Assembly: GCF_029892105.1 (NCBI RefSeq)
Contig: NZ_JARZAJ010000019.1
Location: 1-64,000 of the forward strand
From: Kitasatospora sp. GP82
Lineage (GTDB): Bacteria; Actinomycetota; Actinomycetes; Streptomycetales; Streptomycetaceae
DNA length: 64,000 nt
Reading direction: 5' to 3'
Shown in pieces: positions 26,439 to 34,153 of the stretch; the stretch's first letter is position 1; each line of letters begins with the position of its first letter. Under the pieces are notes generated by a model. That model had not been told where the DNA came from and searched no databases. It saw only the letters and a list, made by a program, of their open reading frames with translations. Both the position numbers and the translations under genes were made by a program.

Positions 26439-27057
26439 TCAGCCGACGTCCTGCAGCAGCAGGTGCTTTCCGCTGAGTGCACCGTCCAGCTGCATCAGCC
26501 GCCCGCCCTCACGCAGACTGCCAAGGTCCAGGGCGGCGAATCCGAATTCGTCCAGCAAGCCGGCCCACGGCTGCCTTCGCGTCGGCGTCGTCGCCCGCAT
26601 AGAAGGCCACTAGCCGTCCTTCGGCATGCCGGGGGTCCGCGGCGATGAACGGGGCGTACAGGGTGTTGAGAGCCTTCACGACCCGGGCGCCGGGAAGGTG
26701 GCCGGCAACCCACTCGCTGCCCGTGAGGTCACCGACGTCGTACCGGCCCCGGTAAGGGCTGGCCGCTGCGAACTGATTCGTCGTGTCGACGACGATCTTC
26801 CCGGACCAGGTGGTGAGGCGTGTCAGTTCCGGCACGGCGAAGAACGGCACCGAAAGGAAAACGAGCTCCGGTTTCGCCGCCTCCTCGGCCGTGACTGCGC
26901 GGGCCTTCGGCCCCAGCCTGTCCACGAGGGCTTCGAGGGTCTCGGGGCCCCGGCTGTTGCCGATGAGTACCTCATGGCCGTGACGGATGGCCTTGTCGGC
27001 GACCGCCTGTCCCACCTCTCCTGCGCCGAGTACGCCAATGGTGCGGTGTGCGCTCAT
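26439..27057 (-). pseudogene. NADPH-dependent F420 reductase, frameshifted
   Basis: The start at 27057 (AAGGA upstream) gives IGVLGAGEVGQAVADKAIRHG, then GNSRGPETL and VVDTTNQFAA, a DinF/F420H2:NADP oxidoreductase-like fold. The frame is correct until about 26570, then runs into an off-frame tail and stops at 26509. The expected C-terminus (LLDEFGFAALDLGSLREGG, then GKHLLLQDVG) is still present in the next frame and stops at 26439-26441. A single base loss accounts for this. The product would lack its last 40 residues or so, which help form the active-site cleft. Confidence 0.82.
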
Positions 27058-27087
27058 GTGTTCGTCCTTGATCGTGTGCAAAGACCG

Positions 27088-27110
27088 TGCGGGCTGCCCG
27101 GCATCGGCTC
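27088..27110. repeat. 23-base direct repeat, copy 1
   Basis: The sequence TGCGGGCTGCCCGGCATCGG plus CTC occurs here and again, identical, at 28520-28542. The copies flank the medium-chain dehydrogenase gene at 27285-28259, as if a segment had been duplicated or inserted by recombination. Sequence beyond the repeat differs. Confidence 0.8.
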
Positions 27111-27284
27111 GTGCAGCCGACCCGGCGGCGTGCGCACCTGCCGTGCGTCCCGCCCGAAGCCCGGTGCCTCAGGTAACGGCCGCTCGGCGGAGGCACCGGA
27201 TGAGGCTGCGGAGATCGGGGGCCGAGCTCGGCATCCAGGCTGCGGCCACCCGCCTGCCGCTTCGGTGCTGTGCCGTGAGGACGC

Positions 27285-28259
27285 CTACACGCGGTGAGGG
27301 TTGAAGTCCAGGAGGACCTTGCCGTTCTTCCGCAGGTACGCGAGGGCCTTGGCGAAGTCCTTGGCCTCGTAGACGGGGGCGGGGGGCAATGCGAGCTTTC
27401 CCTCGGCGACCAGCCGCGCGGACTCCGCGCCCAGGGCCGGATGACGGGGTAGGTACTCGTCCTGGTACATCCAGAACTCCGTTGTGGTGATGTTCTTCGC
27501 CTTCAGCACGTTCTGGTCGGGAGTGAAGGGCTCGCCACTCATGTAGCCGTAGATCACCAGCAGGGCGCCTTCGGTCAGCACGTCCAGCAGCAGCGAGGTG
27601 GCTTCTCCGCTGACGCCGTCCAGCCCCAGCAGCACGGGATCGTTGCCGATGCTCGCACGCACGCCCGCGGCCACGTCCGGCGAGTCGATCAGCACGATGT
27701 CGGCGCCGAGTTCCTCGAGTTCGGTGACGAGCTCCTCGCGGCGGACGATGTTGATCGTGCGAAGCCCGCGCTCCTTGGCGAAGGCGATAACGGATCGGCC
27801 GACCCCACTGTTCGCCGCGTTCTGCACCACCCACGAGCCGGCCGGAAGGTCACGCGACTCGACCAGCAGACCTCCGGTGGTGGGATTGATGCTGAGCATC
27901 GCCGCCTGGTCGAGGCTGATGGACTTGTCCACGGAGGTCAGCTTCGCGGCCTCCGCCAGGACCTGTTCGGACCAGGCGAAGGTGCCGAAGGGAAGCAGGA
28001 CCGTGTCGCCGGGGCGGATGTGGGTGACGTCCGGCCCCACGGCCACGACCGTGCCGGCTCCCTCATTGCCGATGACGCTGGGCAGTTCGGGGCGGACCGG
28101 GTAGATGCCCTGCGCCAAGAGCAGGTCGTGGTGGTCGAGCGGGGCGTACTCAACCCGGATCAGCGCTTGCCCGGCGGCAGGAGCCGGAGGCTCGGGAACG
28201 TCCACGACCTTCAGGCTCTGCTCCGGCTCCCCGAACTGGGTGAGGTGAATTGCGAGCAT
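27285..28259 (-). CDS. Medium-chain dehydrogenase/2-enoyl reductase (MECR-like)
   Basis: The 324-residue protein has the GroES domain (VEYAPLDHHDLLLAQGIYPV, VIGNEGAGTVVAVGPDV) and the Rossmann domain with NAANSGVGRSVIAFAK, characteristic of mitochondrial-type enoyl thioester reductases. ETR-like YGYMSGEPFTP follows. No zinc ligands are visible. It should reduce a 2-enoyl or enone substrate with NADPH. AAGGAG precedes the ATG at 28259. A strong hairpin lies 60-100 bases upstream. Confidence 0.9.
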   Translation of the reverse strand: MLAIHLTQFGEPEQSLKVVDVPEPPAPAAGQALIRVEYAPLDHHDLLLAQGIYPVRPELPSVIGNEGAGTVVAVGPDVTHIRPGDTVLLPFGTFAWSEQVLAEAAKLTSVDKSISLDQAAMLSINPTTGGLLVESRDLPAGSWVVQNAANSGVGRSVIAFAKERGLRTINIVRREELVTELEELGADIVLIDSPDVAAGVRASIGNDPVLLGLDGVSGEATSLLLDVLTEGALLVIYGYMSGEPFTPDQNVLKAKNITTTEFWMYQDEYLPRHPALGAESARLVAEGKLALPPAPVYEAKDFAKALAYLRKNGKVLLDFNPHRV

Positions 28260-28320
28260 GCAACTCGACTCCTTGCAGTGAGTGCGGACGAAGAACGGGG
28301 TGAGCAGGTGCCTCGGCCTC

Positions 28321-28360
28321 CGCGCCCTGGACCCTTTCCGTTAGAGGGTCCCGGGGCGCG
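28321..28360 (-). terminator. Strong hairpin between small ORF and dehydrogenase gene
   Basis: CGCGCCC-t-GGACCCT pairs with AGGGTCC-c-GGGGCGCG around a loop of TTCCGTTAG, about 14 pairs with a small bulge. It lies 29 bases past the stop of the small minus-strand frame at 28389 and 62 bases before the dehydrogenase start. It probably ends transcription of an upstream gene, but could attenuate the dehydrogenase gene. Confidence 0.6.
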
Positions 28361-28388
28361 GCCTGCCTCAGGCGTCTGAAGTGACCGC

Positions 28389-28544
28389 CTAGTGCTTGGG
28401 ATCAAGGACGAACGAATCAAGAACGGCGGCCGCGGCCAAGCCGAGCGCCACATACCCCGAGTGCGGGAACAGAGTCAGGCCCGCCGCCGCGGAGGCGCTG
28501 CCTGGCAGGGCGACGAGGATGCGGGCTGCCCGGCATCGGCTCAT
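28389..28544 (-). CDS. Small hydrophobic protein, possibly a gene remnant
   Basis: A 51-codon frame from ATG at 28544 reads ILVALPGSASAAAGLTLFPH, then SGYVALGLAAAAVLDSFVLD, two hydrophobic stretches that resemble the last membrane helices of a small membrane protein. A good hairpin follows its stop, as expected for a real gene end. No ribosome-binding site is clear, and the start falls inside the 23-base repeat, so the N-terminus was probably replaced. I cannot name the family; a small DoxX/DUF4267-like membrane protein is only a guess. Confidence 0.35.
   Translation of the reverse strand: MSRCRAARILVALPGSASAAAGLTLFPHSGYVALGLAAAAVLDSFVLDPKH
28520..28542. repeat. 23-base direct repeat, copy 2
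   Basis: This is identical to 27088-27110. It covers the start of the small hydrophobic frame, so recombination at this repeat may have removed that gene's 5' part. Confidence 0.8.
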
Positions 28545-28995
28545 GCTGCGCGTTCAGCCTGCAGGGACCTGCAAAGGGAACCGTGCGCCTCCGCTCGTGA
28601 AGTGATCCACGGCCACCTGCCGACGCCCTCGTTGCCGACGGGAGTCTTCGGCTTCCCGCCCCGAGGGACTACTTTGTTCAGCCGGTTTTGTAGAAACCTG
28701 AGATGCCCGCGATTCTGCGGGCCACCGGGTTCGCCGCCCGCCACCGCGAGGCCTTCCCCCGTCCCATTGTCAGCTCGGGTGCGGCCTGACGCACCCGGAC
28801 CGTGAGGCTGTCGAGGCCCGCGTCCCTGCGGCATGGCTCCGCCTGGTTTTCCGGCCGGACCGGTCCATGGGCGGCGAGGTAGACCATCAGCCGCCAACGG
28901 GGGCGGAGTGCCCATGTGCAAGCCCGCGCGCACGGGCCCATGCGGCGCGGGCTGCGTCAGAACAGTTCGGCTGCGCCGCGGGCGCGCTCCGGCAG
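28545..28995. other. No recognisable gene
   Basis: Open frames on both strands are short or biased by GC content and do not resemble known proteins. The stretch lies between two damaged genes and is probably decayed coding DNA. Confidence 0.4.
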
Positions 28996-29286
28996 TCAGC
29001 GGGGGACGGCGACGGCGACCTTGCCGACCAGTCCGCCGGCTTCCAGGTGGCGGTGGGTGTCGGCGATGGCGTCGAGAGGGAAGGTCCTGTCGGTGACTGG
29101 AGTCAGGTCTCCCTTGGCCAGCCCGTCCCGGACGAAGTCGACGGCCTGACGGCGGCGCGTGTCGTCCAGAGTGATCTCCAACATCTCGAAGCCGCGAATC
29201 GTCAGGTGCTCGAACAGGACCTCCCCGACATCGAGTGGGGCGGGCTCGGGGTCCAGAAGGCCGTAAAGCACAAGCCAGGACCCCAT
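28996..29286 (-). pseudogene. Medium-chain dehydrogenase, C-terminal fragment
   Basis: The frame gives only the last third of a zinc-binding-dehydrogenase family protein: LVLYGLLDPEPAPLDVG, EHLTIRGFEMLEITLDD, LTPVTDRTFPLDAIADTHRH and GGLVGKVAVAVP. The N-terminal GroES domain and the Rossmann GxGxxG are missing, and upstream sequence is AT-richer and unrelated. It is the third medium-chain dehydrogenase in 4 kb, so duplication followed by decay is plausible. Confidence 0.75.
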
Positions 29287-29434
29287 TGGCGTGCTTTATC
29301 AGTGAATTAGCTAGTTCGAATGACTCTGGGCTGATCCGTTCCGTGTCGGGGAAGGATCACCGACGCTTACGAGTGCCGTGCACCGCCGGCCGGCGGACAG
29401 TCGCCGCAGCCGTGCCTCTGGGGAGGGGACAGTC

Positions 29435-29722
29435 GTGTCAGCACAAGGCAGCGCGGGGGCGCGCGCCGATTGGGGGGCCGAGGCGGTCCAACTCCTGGCC
29501 GGTGTCATCGACGTGGGACTGGAACAGGCCGAGGGACTGCTGCGCCGGATGCGCGGCGTGCTCGGCCGCTCCGACCTGCACGAGATAGCAGCGGACGGGC
29601 ACGAGGAGCTGCGGGCACGCGGCGAGCTGCTGCTGGGCCGCCTCGCCCCCGCATCCGAATCCCATCTGGAGGCCGTGGCACGCCGCGCGGCAGCCTCCCG
29701 TCGGCCGTCGCCCGATGCCTGA
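29435..29722 (+). CDS. Small helical protein of the isoprenoid operon
   Basis: The 95-residue protein begins at a GTG preceded by GGAGGGG and overlaps the next start by 8 bases, so it is translated together with the polyprenyl synthase. It is predicted all-helical and amphipathic (VQLLAGVIDVGLEQAEGLLR and GHEELRARGELLLGRL), with no signal peptide or membrane span. I do not recognise a domain. Its place as first gene before a prenyl synthase and MpaB-type oxygenase suggests an accessory or scaffold role, which is inference. Confidence 0.75.
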   Translation: MSAQGSAGARADWGAEAVQLLAGVIDVGLEQAEGLLRRMRGVLGRSDLHEIAADGHEELRARGELLLGRLAPASESHLEAVARRAAASRRPSPDA

Positions 29723-30767
29723 GCTGCTGCCGGGTCCGGCGCTCAGGTCGCGGGTCGACGAGGCCCTGCGCGTCTTCGTTCGGGAGGAGACCGAGCTCCT
29801 GGTTGCCATCGACGCCCAACTGGAGCCGGTGGCTGAGCAGTTGCGCCAGGCTGTGGCGGAGGGCAAGCGGTTGCGTGCCGCGTTCGCCTACTGGGGCTGG
29901 CGGGCCTCGGGCCAGCCGGACAGCGAGGCCATGGTCCGGGCCGCGGCGGCCATGGAGTTGGTGCACGCGGCGGCCGTGGTCCACGACGACCTGATCGACG
30001 ACAGCCCGATCCGCCGTGGTGTGCCCACCGCGCACCGAGCGCTGCGCTATGCCGTCGCCGACGGGCCGGGGTGCAAGGCCCAGGGCAGGTCGCTGGCGAT
30101 GCTGGTGGGCGATCAGTTGATGTCCTGGGCCGGCCAGATGTTCGCCGGCTGCGGACTGCCCGCCGCCTACCTGGCACGGGCCCGCCCCCTGTGGGCCACC
30201 CTCGCCCGCGAGCTGATCGCCGGGGAGTGCATGGAGATCCTGCGCACGAGCTCAACACCCAGCGCAGAGAGCTCACTTGAGATCATCCGCTACAAGACCG
30301 CGAAGTACACCGTCGAACACCCCCTGCACCTGGGCGGCTACCTCGCCGGCGCGCCGCCTGCACTGCTCGACAGCTTCACCGCCTACGGGGTGCCGCTGGG
30401 CGAGGCGTTCCAACTCCGCGACGACCTGCTCGGTGTCTTCGGTGACCCGCACCGCACCGGGAAGTCCAACCTGGACGACCTCGCCGGCGCCAAACCCACC
30501 GCACTGCTCGCCCACGCCCTCACCGGCGCGACACCCGCCGACCGCGCGCACCTGCAAGCCCGGCTCGGCCGAGGCAGCCTCAGTGCGGCGGAGCTGGACC
30601 AACTGCGGGACATCATCGAGCGCTCCGGCGCCCGCGCCCGCGTCGAGGAAATGATCGCCCAACGAGCGACGGCCGCCCGCACCGCCCTTGAGCGGGCCGC
30701 ACTCCCGCCGCAGGCCGCCGCAGCCCTCTTTGAGCTGATCGCCGCGGCGACCGCCCGCACGTCCTGA
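29715..30767 (+). CDS. Polyprenyl diphosphate synthase
   Basis: The 350-residue enzyme condenses isopentenyl diphosphate with allylic diphosphates. The first aspartate-rich motif is DDLIDD at residues 91-96, followed by SPIRRG, and the second is DDLLGVFGD at 236-244, with YKTAKYTVEHPL between them. Residues just before the first motif are small (AAVVH), without the bulky aromatic of short-chain FPP synthases, so a C20 or longer product is likelier; this is tentative. It overlaps the small upstream gene and is followed after 30 bases by the MpaB-type oxygenase. Confidence 0.93.
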   Translation: MPELLPGPALRSRVDEALRVFVREETELLVAIDAQLEPVAEQLRQAVAEGKRLRAAFAYWGWRASGQPDSEAMVRAAAAMELVHAAAVVHDDLIDDSPIRRGVPTAHRALRYAVADGPGCKAQGRSLAMLVGDQLMSWAGQMFAGCGLPAAYLARARPLWATLARELIAGECMEILRTSSTPSAESSLEIIRYKTAKYTVEHPLHLGGYLAGAPPALLDSFTAYGVPLGEAFQLRDDLLGVFGDPHRTGKSNLDDLAGAKPTALLAHALTGATPADRAHLQARLGRGSLSAAELDQLRDIIERSGARARVEEMIAQRATAARTALERAALPPQAAAALFELIAAATARTS

Positions 30768-30797
30768 CACCGCAGACACCCACCGAGAGGGCACCCC

Positions 30798-31967
30798 GTG
30801 ACCGTGACACCCGAGGCGATGGACGCCCTGCGTCTGGCGGGCGACCCGCCGGCCGACGACGTGGTGGACGCCCTGTTCGAGCGCGGCGACATCGGCAAGT
30901 TCAACACCCTGATGCGCTGGTTCGCCCAGAGCGGCCAGCCACTGCCCGACGACGTCCCCGAGGAGGCCCGCGACTACCTGCACGCCACCGCCACCCCACC
31001 CGACTGGGTCGACTGGGACCAGATGGAGAAGGCCCGACTGTTCTTCATCCGCAACAACGTCCACATCTCCACCGCGCTGTCCTTCGCCGCGATGCCCGCC
31101 TGCTACGTCATCCCGCACGTCGCCCGCCTGCTCAGCGCCACCCACTCGCTCGACTATCCCTCCAAGCGGATGGCCGAGACCGGCCAGTTCACCCTCTACC
31201 TGATGCGCCCCGACGCCTTCGAGGCCGGCGGCCGCTTTCTCCCCGCCGCCCAGAAGGTCCGCCTGCTGCACGCCTCCATCCGCCACCACCTGCGCCGCGA
31301 GAACCACTGGGACGAAGCCGCCCTCGGCGTCCCGATCTGCCAGGAGGACATGATCGGCGGCCAGATGATGTTCTCCATCCAGGTGCTCGACGCCCTGCAC
31401 CGGATGGGCATCCACATCTCCAACGAGGGCGCCGAAGCCTACTTCTACGCCTGGCGCGTGGTCGGCGCGATCCTCGGCGTCGACACCCGGGTTGCCCCCA
31501 CCGACCTGGCCGAGGCGCGCGACTTCTCCGACCTCTACATGGCCCGGCACATGGGCCCCTCCGGCGAAGGCGTCACGCTCACCCGCCAACTCATCGACCT
31601 GTACGAGCAGGTCGTCCCCGGCACCCTGTTCGACCCGGCCGTCCCCGCCCTGATCCGCTACCTGATCGGCGACACCTGCGCCGACTGGCTCCAAGTCCCC
31701 CGCTCCCCCTGGGACAAGGCCATCACCCTCGCCCCCACCCTGCTGGGCATCCTGGAGCGCATCGAGGACTCCTCCCCGCTCGGCGCCTGGGCCCTGGACC
31801 GCCTCGGCGACCTCACCACCCGCTTCGAACTCAGCTCCCTCACCCGCGGCCGGGTCATGCAGTACGCCATCCCCGAACACCTCCACGACGAACACGACGT
31901 CACCTCCACCAAACACCGCACCGACCCCTGGACCCCACCCCCGCTCTCCACCCAACTCCCCAACTGA
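30798..31967 (+). CDS. MpaB/Lcp-type oxygenase (DUF2236)
   Basis: The 389-residue soluble protein fits the DUF2236 family, which includes MpaB (cleaves the farnesyl chain in mycophenolic acid synthesis) and latex-clearing protein (cleaves polyisoprene), both heme-linked oxygenases. Visible family elements are the helical core with RLLHASIRHHLRRENHWDEA, where the His-His and Arg residues would hold heme, then PICQEDMIGGQMMFSIQVLD and GAEAYFYAWRVVGAILGV. No signal peptide is present, so it should act in the cytoplasm. With the prenyl synthase upstream, cleavage of an isoprenoid double bond is a good hypothesis. Confidence 0.88.
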   Translation: MTVTPEAMDALRLAGDPPADDVVDALFERGDIGKFNTLMRWFAQSGQPLPDDVPEEARDYLHATATPPDWVDWDQMEKARLFFIRNNVHISTALSFAAMPACYVIPHVARLLSATHSLDYPSKRMAETGQFTLYLMRPDAFEAGGRFLPAAQKVRLLHASIRHHLRRENHWDEAALGVPICQEDMIGGQMMFSIQVLDALHRMGIHISNEGAEAYFYAWRVVGAILGVDTRVAPTDLAEARDFSDLYMARHMGPSGEGVTLTRQLIDLYEQVVPGTLFDPAVPALIRYLIGDTCADWLQVPRSPWDKAITLAPTLLGILERIEDSSPLGAWALDRLGDLTTRFELSSLTRGRVMQYAIPEHLHDEHDVTSTKHRTDPWTPPPLSTQLPN

Positions 31968-32406
31968 GCGCCTCAGGCGACGATCCGAGCCTCGTGGACG
32001 GCAAGGTTTGTGCGGTTGGTACAAGTCGAGACCTTCCTCTACAGCTACATATCTGGTCTTGCCTCTTTCGGATCTGGGGGACTATCAGGATTCCGGCTCT
32101 GGCTCGTAAACCGGCCCTCGGCCGTTCCCCAGACTGTGCACCTGGACACTTCACTCAATGCGCTGCCGGTCCTACACTCGCGGGTGGACCGCAAGGCTCA
32201 CACGGCCTGATCTACTCCAACTGATCCACAGGTCTGACCATCTGGGCGTACGGGGTGTGTGGACTTGTACGGGAGACGGGACTCCACCCGGCCAGCCGGG
32301 GCTGCCTGGTCCTGCTGCTCCGCGCAAGGCTGGCCCACGCGACTAAAACAGCGGAAAACGTCCAGCGGCCCCATGACAGGCCGCGACACTCTCAGGGGGA
32401 ACACTC
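31968..32406. other. Intergenic, partly lower-GC
   Basis: No protein family is recognisable. The first 130 bases are visibly less GC-rich than the genes on both sides. The last 60 or so bases probably hold the promoter and the GGGGGA ribosome-binding site of the next gene. No tRNA-like fold is seen. Confidence 0.4.
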
Positions 32407-32793
32407 ATGTTCGGACACCGCACAGCTACGCTCGCAACGGCCGCGGCGCTGAGTGTCGGCGTGCTCATCACCGCTGCGGGGAGCGCCTCCGCCAACGATA
32501 TCGTGCCGATCAGCACCAGCCACTGGGTCGGTCTGTACAACGGACCCAGCACCGCGGACGGCATCGCCGAAGGGCTGCCCCCCATCGCCCCTGGGGGCAG
32601 GATCTTCGCCCAGTGCTGGACCGTCGGCCAGAGCATCGGCAACTACGGCGACACCTGGTACCGCACGAGCGACGTGGACTACAACGACGGCCACGGCTGG
32701 CTCTCTCTCGATAAAAACGTATACGTCTTCGCCGGGTACGCCGACAGCAACGCCCGCACTGTCAACCGGGATCCCAATATCCCTCAGTGCTGA
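32407..32793 (+). CDS. Secreted small protein, SH3-like
   Basis: The 128-residue precursor has a Sec signal peptide of about 29 residues ending AAGSASA. The mature part contains GGRIFAQCWTVGQSIGNYGD and TWYRTSDV, typical of small secreted SH3-like beta-barrel proteins of actinomycetes, with two cysteines (the other is the last residue) that could pair. No catalytic residues are evident; wall or surface binding is a reasonable guess. AGGGGGAACACTC precedes the ATG. It appears monocistronic. Confidence 0.82.
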   Translation: MFGHRTATLATAAALSVGVLITAAGSASANDIVPISTSHWVGLYNGPSTADGIAEGLPPIAPGGRIFAQCWTVGQSIGNYGDTWYRTSDVDYNDGHGWLSLDKNVYVFAGYADSNARTVNRDPNIPQC

Positions 32794-33037
32794 TGACACC
32801 GAGCACATGTCGCCTCCGGGGTGAGGTACTGGCTGACCGCATTTCTCGCAGGAGCAGCCAACACCGCGGTCCGACCAGCTGCCGACCGGTCACGGCCGCT
32901 CTCCATGGAGCCCCTTTCCCCGTGCAGGACGAGCCTGGGCGACTGGTTCGTGGCGGGTTGGCCCGCTCCTGAGCGGGGAGTACCGGGCACGGCCTGAGGC
33001 CAACGCTCGCGGCCGACCAAGTAGGGGTGACGTATTG

Positions 33038-33068
33038 CTGCCCGCCGACCGGCAAGGTCGGCGGGCAG
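33038..33068. terminator. Perfect 13-pair hairpin
   Basis: CTGCCCGCCGACC and GGTCGGCGGGCAG form a perfect stem with a GGCAA loop. It lies about 245 bases after the secreted-protein gene and just past the IS5 relic's downstream end, so which transcript it ends is unclear. It may belong to a lost gene. Confidence 0.65.
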
Positions 33069-33099
33069 CAGGGTGGCGCACGACTCCGGAGCTGTTGGC

Positions 33100-33300
33100 T
33101 CAGTCTCGGGCGCCGGCGATCCGTTCGTAGCCGGAGCCGTGGACCAGCGCGAGCACGATGTACTCGAAGACGGTGCGGTCCGGAACCCGTCGCCGGTGAC
33201 AACCCAGTGGGTGGCTCTCGGCGTACCCGCTCCGCACGGGCAGAAGAGCAGCGAATTGATCCCACAGGGGTTCCAAGAGGCATCATGGGACCGCAGGCAC
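33100..33300 (-). pseudogene. IS5-type transposase N-terminal relic
   Basis: The minus strand from a GTG at 33300 reads VPAVP, a TGA, then CLLEPLWDQFAALLPVRSGY, then HPLGCHRRRVPDR, EYIVLALVHGSGYERIAGA and a stop. This is the N-terminal region of the IS5-family transposases of streptomycetes, with a nonsense codon at codon 6 and everything beyond the first 65 codons lost. No DDE catalytic part remains. The 32794-33037 stretch past its end shows no gene. Confidence 0.72.
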
Positions 33301-33360
33301 GAGCCCTCCGGGTGATCACTGAGCGTCAAGAACTCCATGATCACTCAGGCTCGTGCCTGC
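33293..33360. repeat. Inverted repeat with two head-to-head IS5 starts
   Basis: GCAGGCACGAGCC at 33293-33305 is an exact inverted copy of GGCTCGTGCCTGC at 33348-33360, separated by 42 bases. The left arm contains the GTG start of the minus-strand IS5 relic. The right arm reads GTGCCTGCCTTGCG on the plus strand, which would encode MPALR, like the start of the same transposase. Two copies may once have lain head to head. Confidence 0.6.
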
Positions 33361-33606
33361 CTTGCGTGCGGGCCTGTCTGGGCAGCCCTGCCCACCATTT
33401 GCCGGTTGGTCTTAGGCCGTCGTCTGGCTTTATTCACGAGTGGCGACAGCGGTTGTTCAGTTCTCCGGGAGGCGCTCTCTCGGGGCCGAGGTCGATGTTC
33501 ACGGGAACGGACAGCACCCGGTCGGCGGCACCGTCGCCGAGAGAGGTTCCTTCTCGGTGGCTGCGGTCCTTTGGCCGGTGGAACCGCCAAGGACCCGACC
33601 CGGCAA
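33361..33606. other. No recognisable gene
   Basis: Apart from the possible first few codons of a second IS5 transposase, I see no recognisable coding sequence. The interval ends at the hairpin after the TipAS gene. Confidence 0.4.
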
Positions 33607-33644
33607 GGGCCGCCGCCGCGGGCCCGTTCCCTTGGCGGCGGCCC
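33607..33644 (-). terminator. Terminator hairpin of the TipAS gene
   Basis: GGGCCGCCGCC and GGCGGCGGCCC are perfect 11-base arms around a 16-base loop, starting 8 bases past the stop of the minus-strand TipAS gene. A second imperfect repeat (GGTCCTTTGGC with GCCAAGGACC) lies just beyond, at about 33568-33597. Confidence 0.7.
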
Positions 33645-33652
33645 GGTGCGGC

Positions 33653-33958
33653 TCAGCTCAGCCGCGTCGTGGCGTATGCCTCGATGGCATCGCGCTGGTA
33701 CGCGGCCAGGCCCGGCGCGATCACCTCGTACGCGGCGCGCCACTGCTCGTTGTCTACGCACGAGCGCCCGATCGCGCGGTACTCCTCGGCCGTGACCGTC
33801 CGGAACTCGGACAGGGTCCGGTACTGGGTGTGGACCTCGGCCTGGACCGGGTCGGCGGCGGCGGGCAGGCCGGCGGCCAGCAGCTCGGCCAGCCGGATCA
33901 TCTGCGCGGTGCGCTCGCGCTGCCCGGCGTCGATCTCGGTTCGGAGTCGGTGGCGCAC
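33653..33958 (-). CDS. Small TipAS-domain protein
   Basis: The 101-residue protein resembles the antibiotic-binding TipAS domain, the C-terminal part of MerR-type TipA regulators, here without a DNA-binding domain. LAELLAAGLPAAADPVQAEV, then TAEEYRAIGRSCVDNEQWRA and YEVIAPGLAAYQRDAIEAYA follow the domain's helical pattern. TipAS proteins bind and sequester thiopeptide and similar antibiotics. The GTG at 33958 has GGAGGTGA six bases upstream. It is divergent from the acetyltransferase fusion gene and has its own terminator. Confidence 0.7.
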   Translation of the reverse strand: MRHRLRTEIDAGQRERTAQMIRLAELLAAGLPAAADPVQAEVHTQYRTLSEFRTVTAEEYRAIGRSCVDNEQWRAAYEVIAPGLAAYQRDAIEAYATTRLS

Positions 33959-34153
33959 CGGCTCACCTCCAGCGTCGGCGGCCGGGGTGGCCGCCGGGGA
34001 GGGCCGTTCGGGCCGTCGCGCGAGACCGCGCGGCCCCGCCGCCGGGTGCGGCCGGGGCGTGCCCGGGGCCGGTCGGCCCTGTTCGAGGGGCGCGGTGTGC
34101 GCGGAGGGTGGAGGTGTACCGCTCAGGGGGGCGCCACGGACCGAGGAGTCGCC

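Noticed and set aside
29290..29340. tRNA-like TTCGAAT sequence near an AT-richer patch
   Set aside because: No cloverleaf or acceptor pairing can be built around it. No tRNA or rRNA gene was recognised anywhere in the window.
30273..32024. A 583-codon minus-strand frame opposite the prenyl synthase and oxygenase
   Set aside because: It is a codon-bias shadow with a Gly/Val-rich, domain-free product, while the plus strand carries clear family motifs.
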